DNA from: Bacteroidota bacterium
GTDB taxonomy: Bacteria; Bacteroidota; Bacteroidia; Flavobacteriales; Flavobacteriaceae
Assembly (NCBI GenBank): GCA_018335575.1
Contig: JAGXRT010000093.1
Location: forward strand, 26,404 to 90,403
Reading direction: 5' to 3'
Length of the DNA stretch: 64,000 bases
This document shows, one piece after another, positions 57,421 through 64,000 of the stretch (position 1 is its first letter; every line of letters begins with the position of its first letter). Below the pieces are notes generated by a model that did not search any database, had not been told where the DNA came from, and saw only the letters and a program-made list of their open reading frames with translations. A program made the translations under genes and the position numbers.

Positions 57421-57844
57421 AGGATTTAGAATTGGATTAATTGTGCTTTTAATTGGTTTTCTTATAGGCATGAGAAGTATTGCTGATAATTTTTTTTATG
57501 ATCCGTTAGTTAAGTTTTTTAAGGGTGAATATTTGTACAATTCTTTGCCAGAATTTAATTATGTTAAGTTGTTTTTAAATGTCTTTTTGCGATACTTTCT
57601 AAATTCAATAATTTCTTTAGCAATTATGTATCTGATTTTTCTTAAAAAAGACATTGTTGTTTTTTCAGCGTTTATATATTTATTCGGATTTTTATTTTTT
57701 GCGATGCTGTATTATGTATTACTTGTAAATTACATAAATGAGCAATATTTAATTCTTTTTTATGTAAGAAGAATTTTAATTCAGCCAATGCTAATTTTGT
57801 TGTTAATTCCGGCGTTTTATTATTTTAAAAAAACAGAAAATTAA
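57413..57844 (+). CDS. Exosortase F system-associated membrane protein
   Basis: The 143-residue protein has about four membrane segments with short loops, and RSIADNFFYDPLVKFFKGEY near residues 21-40. This pattern and the position directly after xrtF match the flavobacterial exosortase F system-associated family. Its role is unknown; it may help anchor or guide XrtF. The ATGCTTAA overlap with xrtF suggests coupled translation. Confidence 0.82.
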   Translation: MLKGFRIGLIVLLIGFLIGMRSIADNFFYDPLVKFFKGEYLYNSLPEFNYVKLFLNVFLRYFLNSIISLAIMYLIFLKKDIVVFSAFIYLFGFLFFAMLYYVLLVNYINEQYLILFYVRRILIQPMLILLLIPAFYYFKKTEN

Positions 57845-57863
57845 CATTTTAACACTATCTTAA

Positions 57864-57893
57864 TTGAGATTTATTAAAAAAAGAGTAATTTTG
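57864..57893 (+). promoter_or_regulatory. Promoter of the metal efflux operon (TTG-N19-TAATTTTG)
   Basis: TTG at 57864-57866 and TAATTTTG at 57886-57893 with a 19-base spacer match the Bacteroidota consensus exactly. Only 7 bases separate the -7 element from the ATG at 57901, so the mRNA should have almost no leader. No clear metal-regulator operator is seen. Confidence 0.78.
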
Positions 57894-57900
57894 TGCCTGA

Positions 57901-58326
57901 ATGAAATGTATTAGTTATAAAATAACAGCCATTTTTCTAGCACTTAACTTAGTGTTTTCTACCATTTCATATGCAGTTGAGAAACATGAGTGTGGTGGTA
58001 AAATAACCGATGTAAAATTTTTTGGTGAATCTGATAAATGTTCGCCTTTGATGGAAATGGAGGTATGTGAAATTCATTCTGATAAAACGTTGAGTTTTAA
58101 CAAACAGATTTGCTGTAAAGATTTAAATCAGATAATTCAAAGCACAATTGTAATTGAAAAATCAACTAAAAATGTTGATATACAGGTTCTTACGCAAGTT
58201 ACAATTATAATTAGCAAGCTGTATTTATTTGAAGGCTTAGCAGAAAATATAATACCCTTTCAATATTATATTCCCCAGAAAATTATAACGGATATCCCCG
58301 TTTTGTATCAAACATTCTTAATTTGA
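57901..58326 (+). CDS. HYC_CC_PP-family periplasmic protein (metal efflux operon)
   Basis: The 141-residue protein has a signal peptide (about 1-25, ending SYAVE). It then has KHECGGKIT (His-x-Cys), a later Cys pair in KQICCKDL, and a Pro-containing C-terminus. This His-x-Cys/Cys-Cys/Pro arrangement is the pattern by which the HYC_CC_PP family is named; the usual HYC reads HEC here. Such proteins precede CusA/CzcA pumps in flavobacteria and may bind metal. A copper-binding role is inference. Followed by the pump gene after 83 bases. Confidence 0.75.
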   Translation: MKCISYKITAIFLALNLVFSTISYAVEKHECGGKITDVKFFGESDKCSPLMEMEVCEIHSDKTLSFNKQICCKDLNQIIQSTIVIEKSTKNVDIQVLTQVTIIISKLYLFEGLAENIIPFQYYIPQKIITDIPVLYQTFLI

Positions 58327-58409
58327 TTTTATAAACATCGTATTGTTGATTTTCGTGCTGTCTTGGCATAAAATTGTTTATCAATATATTAATTTATAAA
58401 ACTCAAAAT

Positions 58410-61400
58410 ATGTTTAATAAACTTGTAAAATATTTTTTAGAAAACAGGCTCATTACCATGATATTTCTAATCACTTTTATAGTGTATGGAATGGTGACTA
58501 TGCCTTTTAATATCGATACCGGATTTATACCGCGTGATCCGGTACCTGTTGATGCAATTCCAGATATTGGAGACAATCAACAAATTGTTGCCACCGAATG
58601 GATGGGGCGATCTCCTAAAGACATTCAGGATCAAATAACCTATCCTTTAACCTCTTCATTACTAGGGATTCCAGGTGTAAAAACCATTCGAAGTACTTCC
58701 ATGTTTGGGATGTCTTTTATTTACATCATTTTTGAAGATGATGTGGAATTTTACTGGAGTAGGTCGCGAATTTTGGAAAAACTTAACTCTCTTCCTCCTG
58801 GAACCTTACCGCAAGGCGTTCAACCCAATTTAGGTCCAGATGCAACGGCTTTAGGCCAGATTTATTGGTATACCTTAGAAGGTAGAAATCCAAAAACCGG
58901 CGAACCTAACGGCGGTTGGGATCCGCAAGAATTAAGAACAATACAAGATTTTTATGTAAAATACGGATTATCTACAGCTAAAGGGGTTTCTGAAGTTGCT
59001 TCTGTTGGTGGATTTGTAAAAGAATATCAAATAGATTTAAATCCTGAGGCACTTAAAGCATACAATGTTTCTGTGATGGAAGTGATGAATGCTGTAAGTA
59101 AAAGTAATCTTGATATTGGTGCAGAAACTATAGAACTAAATCAAGTAGAATATATAATTCGTGGTCTTGGATACATCAAAAATTTAAACGATGTAGAAAA
59201 TTCTGTTGTAACTGTTAGAAATAATATTCCTGTTCGCATAAAGGATATTGCCAAAGTTTCATTTGGTCCAGGAACGCGTAGAGGCGGCTTGGATAAATCT
59301 GGAGCAGAAGCCGTTGGAGCAGTGGTGGTTGCCAGATTTGGATCTAATCCGATGGAAGTTATTGATAATGTTAAAGATAAAATTAAAGAACTGGAAGCCG
59401 GATTGCCTCAAAAAACATTGGCAGACGGAACCGTTTCTAAAGTTACTATTGTGCCATTTTATGACAGAACTGGACTCATTAAAGAAACCATTGGTACACT
59501 GGAATCTGCTTTATCACATGAAATTCTCATCAGTATTATTGTGATTATCGTTTTGGTAATGAATTTAAGAGCATCTTTTGTAGTTGCCGGTTTATTGCCA
59601 ATAGGTGTTTTAATGACTTTTATTTTAATGAAATTTTTTGGCATCGATGCCAATGTAGTAGCCCTATCGGGTATTGCAATTGCTATTGGTGTAATGGTTG
59701 ATGTTGGTATTATAGATGTTGAAAATATATTAAGGCATTTAGAAATGCCTCAGAATAAAGGTGTTAGGGGTAAAGAATTGTTAAAAGTTGTGTATGATGC
59801 AACTACTGAAGTACGCGATGCCGTAGTAACCTCTATAGCTACAACCATAGTAAGTTTTCTTCCTGTTTTTGCCATGGAAGCTGCAGAAGGTAAGTTGTTT
59901 CATCCGTTAGCATTTACCAAAACGTTTGCGCTTTTAGCAGCCTTTGTATTAGGAATTGTGGTCTTGCCAACCTTGGTTTATATTTTATTCGATATTAAAT
60001 TCAATACTAAAAAAATAAGTAAAGTTTGGAATGGATTTTTAATAGCATCCGGAATTGTTTCCTTTTTTATTTGGTTTTCATGGCCGGTATTGGCATTGGT
60101 GGCTATCGGTTTTAATAATTTATATCAGTATAAATGGAGTGATGAACGAAAAGAGTACAAAAACTATATCAATATTGCAATTACCATTTTAGTTGCCTTG
60201 TATTATTTGTCGCATGAATGGTTACCACTTGGTGCTCACAATAGCTTATTAATCAACTTTATTTTTGTAGCGGTAATTGTTTTTGGTATTCTAGGTGCTT
60301 TATTATCAATGGTTTATTTTTACGAACCAATTATTCGTTGGGCTTTAATTAACAAGAAGAAATTCTTGATGTTACCTTTAATTACCATATTATTTGGTGG
60401 ATTAATATGGTTTGGATTTGAAAAAACTTTTGGTTTTATAGGTAATGGTTTTGAGAAAGTTGGTTGGAAATCAGTAAAACAAACATCCTTTTGGGAATAC
60501 AGTACATCAAAGTTTCCTGGTGTAGGTAAAGAATTTATGCCATCATTAAATGAAGGATCTTATTTATTGATGCCAACCAGTATGCCTCACACCAGTATTG
60601 AGAAAAATTTAGAATATGTAAAAGCTTTAGATAAGCGATTAAATGTGATTCCTGAAGTTGATGTATCGGTAGGTAAATGGGGTCGTGTAAATTCTGCGCT
60701 AGATCCGGCTCCGGTTCAAATGTTTGAAAATACCATCAACTATAAATCAGAATATATATTAGATGAAGATGGTCAACGTCAGCGATTTAAAGTTGATAGA
60801 GATGATAATTATGTGTTAAAAGGCGGAAAAAAATACAATCCGAGAAAAGAAGCTTTTAGAGTAATTCCAGTCGATAGTTTAATTGTTGATAAGGATGGTG
60901 AGTATTTTAGACAGTGGAGACCTGAAATTAAAACTCCAAATGATATTTGGGATGAAATAGTAAAAGTCTCTAATTTACCGGGATTAACATCGGCGCCAAA
61001 ATTACAACCTATTGAGGCCAGATTGGTTATGCTTTCAACCGGAATGCGTGCTCCTATGGGATTAAAAGTTTATGGTCCAGACTTGGCAAGTATCGAAGAA
61101 GCTGGTTTTCAATTTGAACAAGCTTTAAAAGATGTACCTTCGGTAAATGCACCTTCTGTTTTTTACGATAGAGCAGTTGGTGCCCCTTATGTTGAGATTA
61201 AACTTAATCGAGAAGCCATGGCACGTTACGGAATGAATGTAAGTGATGTGCAAGAAGTTTTAGAAGTAGCAATAGGTGGAATGTCGTTAACTACATCAGT
61301 TGAAGGGCAAGAACGGTTTCCAATTCGTGTACGTTATGCAAGAGAATTGAGAGATAATCCAGAAGAATTAGGAAGAATTTTAGTTCCTTCTATGAATGGA

Positions 61401-62246
61401 GTTCAAATTCCGTTAAAAGAAATTGCCGATTTAAACTATACCAAAGATGCGCAAATGATTCGCAGCGAAGACACCTTTTTACTAGGTTATGTAATTTTTG
61501 ATAAGATAGGTGGAAAAGCAGAGGTCGATGTTGTAGAAGAAGCTTCTAAAATATTGGAAGCTAAAATTGCTTCAGGAGAAATTGAATTGCCAAAAGGTGT
61601 TACTTATAAGTTTGCAGGAAATTACGAGCAACAGGTTAGAGCCACAAAACGCTTATCCATAGTAATTCCAATCAGTTTACTTATCATATTGTTATTGTTG
61701 TATTTTCAGTTTAAAACCATAATTGCATCCATGATTCACTTTTCAGGTGTATTTGTTGCGTTTGCTGGAGGTTTTATAATGATATGGCTTTACGGACAAG
61801 ATTGGTTCTTAAATTTTGAAATATCAGGCATCAATTTAAGAGACATGTTCCAAATTCATCCCATCAATTTAAGTGTAGCTGTTTGGGTTGGATTTATTGC
61901 ACTATTTGGTATTGCTACCGATGATGGTGTTATGATGGGGACTTATATTCATCAAACTTTTGAAGAAAAAAAACCATCAACTGTACATGAAGTAAGAGAA
62001 GCTGTTGTGGAAGCAGGAATGAAGAGAATTAGACCAGCAATGATGACTACTGCCACAGCAATTATTGCTTTATTGCCAATTTTGTCATCAACAGGTAAAG
62101 GATCGGATATTATGGTTCCAATGGCGATTCCAACCTTTGGTGGAATGGTAATTCAGGTAATGACCGTGTTTGTTGTTCCCTTATTTCAATCAATTTGGAG
62201 AGAATGGGCTGTAACAAGAGCAGATTTTGATAAAAACAATCTTTAA
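58410..62246 (+). CDS. cusA: CusA-type heavy metal efflux RND transporter
   Basis: From the ATG at 58410 the protein has 1278 residues (CusA in Escherichia coli has about 1047). It has RND layout, the TM4 segment VMVDVGIIDVEN with Asp431 and a TM10-11 segment near residue 1160-1200. The three methionines of the CusA site are Met721 (SYLLMP), Met771 (APVQMFENT) and Met874 (ARLVMLSTG); the first two keep the 50-residue spacing of Met573 and Met623. This indicates Cu(I)/Ag(I) export rather than Zn/Co/Cd. Extra membrane segments (about 540-640) and a periplasmic insert (about 781-838) explain the length. An in-frame TTG at 58374 is less likely. Confidence 0.92.
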   Translation: MFNKLVKYFLENRLITMIFLITFIVYGMVTMPFNIDTGFIPRDPVPVDAIPDIGDNQQIVATEWMGRSPKDIQDQITYPLTSSLLGIPGVKTIRSTSMFGMSFIYIIFEDDVEFYWSRSRILEKLNSLPPGTLPQGVQPNLGPDATALGQIYWYTLEGRNPKTGEPNGGWDPQELRTIQDFYVKYGLSTAKGVSEVASVGGFVKEYQIDLNPEALKAYNVSVMEVMNAVSKSNLDIGAETIELNQVEYIIRGLGYIKNLNDVENSVVTVRNNIPVRIKDIAKVSFGPGTRRGGLDKSGAEAVGAVVVARFGSNPMEVIDNVKDKIKELEAGLPQKTLADGTVSKVTIVPFYDRTGLIKETIGTLESALSHEILISIIVIIVLVMNLRASFVVAGLLPIGVLMTFILMKFFGIDANVVALSGIAIAIGVMVDVGIIDVENILRHLEMPQNKGVRGKELLKVVYDATTEVRDAVVTSIATTIVSFLPVFAMEAAEGKLFHPLAFTKTFALLAAFVLGIVVLPTLVYILFDIKFNTKKISKVWNGFLIASGIVSFFIWFSWPVLALVAIGFNNLYQYKWSDERKEYKNYINIAITILVALYYLSHEWLPLGAHNSLLINFIFVAVIVFGILGALLSMVYFYEPIIRWALINKKKFLMLPLITILFGGLIWFGFEKTFGFIGNGFEKVGWKSVKQTSFWEYSTSKFPGVGKEFMPSLNEGSYLLMPTSMPHTSIEKNLEYVKALDKRLNVIPEVDVSVGKWGRVNSALDPAPVQMFENTINYKSEYILDEDGQRQRFKVDRDDNYVLKGGKKYNPRKEAFRVIPVDSLIVDKDGEYFRQWRPEIKTPNDIWDEIVKVSNLPGLTSAPKLQPIEARLVMLSTGMRAPMGLKVYGPDLASIEEAGFQFEQALKDVPSVNAPSVFYDRAVGAPYVEIKLNREAMARYGMNVSDVQEVLEVAIGGMSLTTSVEGQERFPIRVRYARELRDNPEELGRILVPSMNGVQIPLKEIADLNYTKDAQMIRSEDTFLLGYVIFDKIGGKAEVDVVEEASKILEAKIASGEIELPKGVTYKFAGNYEQQVRATKRLSIVIPISLLIILLLLYFQFKTIIASMIHFSGVFVAFAGGFIMIWLYGQDWFLNFEISGINLRDMFQIHPINLSVAVWVGFIALFGIATDDGVMMGTYIHQTFEEKKPSTVHEVREAVVEAGMKRIRPAMMTTATAIIALLPILSSTGKGSDIMVPMAIPTFGGMVIQVMTVFVVPLFQSIWREWAVTRADFDKNNL

Positions 62247-62257
62247 TCAGTACAATC

Positions 62258-63688
62258 ATGAAAATAAAAAAGATACTAGTGTTGTTAACTTTAATGGTTA
62301 GTTTCACAAATACACATAGTCAAAATGACGATACTTTAGAAAAGTATTTCCAAGAAGCTGTAAAGAATAATCCAACAGTAAATCAAAAATTTGCAGAATT
62401 TAATGCTGCTTTACAATTGATACCACAAGTTGGAAGTTTACCTGACCCCGAATTTAGTGCTGGCTTTTTCTTAAAACCGATGGAATTGTTGGCTGGAAAT
62501 CAAGTAGCAGATTTAAGATTGATGCAGATGTTTCCGTGGTTTGGAACGCTTAAATATGCTAAAGACGAAATGAGTTTAATGGCTAAAGCAAAATTTGAAA
62601 CTTTTAGAGATACAAAGTTTCAGGTAATGTTAGAAGTTCAACAAGCCTATTACGAGCTCTATAAAGTACAGAAAGACATCGAAATCTCACAAAGGAATTT
62701 AGAGATATTAAATACTTTAGAGCGCTTATCGTTAATCAAATTTAAAACAGGAAGTATTACAGGAACTAGCAACAATATTCCAAAAAGAAGTGCTGCTAAT
62801 ATATCAAGTTCAAATACAGGAGGAGGTATGCAAGGCATGGGAGGAAACTCATCATTACCAACCAGTAATAATACCGCAATGAGCAGTGGTAGCATGAGTA
62901 ATAGCAGTATGCCAACAAACAGTTCATCTGGTTTGGCCGATTTATACAGAATTCAGATTGAAATTGGTCAATTAGAAAATGATATTGAATTGTTAAAAAA
63001 TCAAAAGACTACTTTTACAGCTCTGTTTAATAATGTATTGAACCGAGAACCTAAGTCTTTGGTTATAATTCCAGACACCCTAGTAAAGCAAAACTTAACT
63101 GTACAACTTGAAGGTGTTTTAGACAGCATTTTGGTAAAAAATCCAATGTTGTCTATGTTAAATTTTGAAAAACAATCGCTGGATGCTAAAAAAGAAATGG
63201 TAACCAGAATGGGATATCCTATGGTTGGTTTGGGTATAAATTATGCTGTAAATAAGAAAAATCCGATGTCAACATTGGAAATGAATGGTGAAGATATGAT
63301 TATGCCTATGGTATCAGTTACAATTCCTATCTACAGAAAGAAATACAATGCCATGAAAAAGGAAGTAGATAAGATGAAAGAAGCAACAGAATTTCAATAC
63401 CAAGCAACTGAAAATAATTTAAAAACAGCATATTTTGAAGTTGTTCAAAATTATCTGGATGCCAGCAGGCGCATAGAATTGTATGCAAAGCAATCATCAT
63501 TAGCAAATCAATCATTAAGTATTATGATTAAAAATTATTCAGCATCGGGAACTGGATTAACAGACCTTTTACTAATTCAACAACAAACCTTGGATTACGA
63601 GTTAAGACAAATACAAGCAGTAGCAGATTATAACATAGCAATAGCCAAATTAAACAGAATGATGGTCTATTCGCAAATTCAATTTTAA
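62258..63688 (+). CDS. TolC/CusC-type outer membrane efflux channel with Met/Ser/Asn-rich insert
   Basis: The 476-residue protein has a signal peptide (about 1-21, ending THSQ). It has the TolC repeats: a first helical pair with PLPDPEFSAGF-like sequence (SLPDPEFSAGF) and LMQMFPWFG, and a second with KNPMLSMLN and QQQTLDYEL. Residues about 165-226 form a low-complexity insert rich in Ser, Asn, Gly and Met, with Met at 191, 194, 208, 213 and 218. Such Met-rich stretches bind Cu(I)/Ag(I) in other proteins. It follows the pump gene by 11 bases and completes the tripartite system. Confidence 0.9.
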   Translation: MKIKKILVLLTLMVSFTNTHSQNDDTLEKYFQEAVKNNPTVNQKFAEFNAALQLIPQVGSLPDPEFSAGFFLKPMELLAGNQVADLRLMQMFPWFGTLKYAKDEMSLMAKAKFETFRDTKFQVMLEVQQAYYELYKVQKDIEISQRNLEILNTLERLSLIKFKTGSITGTSNNIPKRSAANISSSNTGGGMQGMGGNSSLPTSNNTAMSSGSMSNSSMPTNSSSGLADLYRIQIEIGQLENDIELLKNQKTTFTALFNNVLNREPKSLVIIPDTLVKQNLTVQLEGVLDSILVKNPMLSMLNFEKQSLDAKKEMVTRMGYPMVGLGINYAVNKKNPMSTLEMNGEDMIMPMVSVTIPIYRKKYNAMKKEVDKMKEATEFQYQATENNLKTAYFEVVQNYLDASRRIELYAKQSSLANQSLSIMIKNYSASGTGLTDLLLIQQQTLDYELRQIQAVADYNIAIAKLNRMMVYSQIQF

Positions 63689-63693
63689 GCAGT

Positions 63694-64000
63694 ATGAAAA
63701 TTAAAGCAAATCAATATACAAAGTACATCCTATTTTTAATTGTAGGATTGTTTTTAGGATGGTTATTTTTTAGTTCATCAGGAGGTGATGCAGCCAAAGG
63801 AAATAAAACTGAGAAAAAAGAAGCTGAAGTGTGGACATGTTCCATGCATCCACAAATTAAAGTAGACAAATTTGGAAAATGTCCGTTATGTGGTATGGAT
63901 TTAATTCCGTTAAGCACATCGGGTTCTGGATCTGGAATCGATCCGGATGAAATTCATTTTACAAAAGAAGCGGCCATGCTTTCTAATGTAATGACTACAA
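63694..64000 (+). CDS. CusB-type periplasmic adaptor with N-terminal metal-binding domain (partial)
   Basis: The frame from the ATG at 63694 runs 102 codons to the window end without a stop. It has one N-terminal membrane segment (about 11-28) and a linker. A heavy-metal-binding domain follows, with TCSMHPQI and GKCPLCGMDLIPL (Cys-x-Met-His-Pro and Cys-Pro-x-Cys-Gly-Met). This domain is typical of CusB/CzcB adaptors, and the following IHFTKEAAMLSNV matches the start of the adaptor domain. It joins CusA and the TolC-type channel. The C-terminal part is outside the window. Confidence 0.88.
   Translation, partial: MKIKANQYTKYILFLIVGLFLGWLFFSSSGGDAAKGNKTEKKEAEVWTCSMHPQIKVDKFGKCPLCGMDLIPLSTSGSGSGIDPDEIHFTKEAAMLSNVMTT

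Noticed and set aside
57901..58326. Reading the small protein before cusA as CusF, the copper chaperone
   Set aside because: It has Cys-based motifs (HxC, CC) and none of the CusF Met/Trp/His site; the HYC_CC_PP pattern fits better.
1..64000. Search for CRISPR arrays, insertion sequences, integrase genes, att sites and replication origin
   Set aside because: No spaced identical repeats, transposase or integrase motifs, and no dnaA-box cluster were seen; the window reads as stable core chromosome.

Overview
The window is a stretch of chromosome from a low-GC member of the Bacteroidota, almost certainly a flavobacterium (class Flavobacteriia). Four lines of evidence support this. There is a 287-residue housekeeping sigma factor without region 1.1. 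Promoters have the TTG-N18/19-TAnnTTTG form and there are no Shine-Dalgarno sequences. PorT, the lipoprotein-type TamA homologue TamL, and exosortase XrtF with its partner are present. The peptidoglycan genes are of the meso-diaminopimelate type. No phage, insertion sequence, integrase or CRISPR array was found. The genes are dense, no gap exceeds about 250 bases, and nearly everything is core chromosome.

Layout. 1-6058: a DUF1684 lipoprotein cut by the window edge, an MFS transporter, a polyprenyl diphosphate synthase, a GH3-like enzyme, a DUF2797 protein and FabD. 6091-14142 (minus strand): sugar-nucleotide genes (GalE and a DegT-type aminotransferase), a redox group (nitroreductase, aldehyde dehydrogenase and a GMC oxidoreductase with a CxxCxxCxxxC motif), then an RluA-type pseudouridine synthase, EngB and an alpha/beta hydrolase. 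14303-29711 (plus strand): a complete division and cell wall (dcw) cluster, mraZ-rsmH-ftsL-ftsI-murE-mraY-murD-ftsW-murG-murC-ftsQ-ftsA-ftsZ. It is preceded by three tandem 10-bp repeats that look like an MraZ operator and ends at a strong terminator. Junctions inside it are mostly overlapping or TAATG type.

29794-38281: a YqeY-like protein, tRNA-Arg(TCG), a CBS protein, then minus-strand Rpe, RpoD, Pnp and RpsO, a plus-strand lipoprotein, and minus-strand AccD and FbaA. 38338-46748: envelope genes TamL, PorT, UbiE, a double-headed Nfu protein, a FadL/OmpP1-type porin and a tyrosine-rich lipoprotein, with a TrmH methyltransferase divergent from tamL. 46847-55885: ProS, tRNA-Glu(TTC)-rpsT, then the minus-strand rod-shape operon mreB-mreC-mreD-mrdA-rodA behind purH. 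Septal and lateral wall machineries therefore lie about 20 kb apart.

55964-64000: an unrecognised protein, a GAF-type free methionine sulfoxide reductase, the XrtF exosortase pair, and a heavy-metal efflux operon. The operon encodes a HYC_CC_PP-like protein, a CusA-type RND pump, a TolC-type channel with a Met/Ser/Asn-rich insert, and a CusB-type adaptor with an N-terminal metal-binding domain that runs off the window. The pump keeps all three methionines of the CusA copper/silver site, so Cu(I)/Ag(I) is the likely substrate. The operon has a near-consensus promoter ending about 7 bases before the first ATG.

I see no wholly new multi-gene system. The least-explained items are the XrtF pair with no visible substrate, the Cys motif in the GMC enzyme, the AccD without zinc ligands, the doubled Nfu N-domain, and the Met-rich channel insert combined with the enlarged RND pump.
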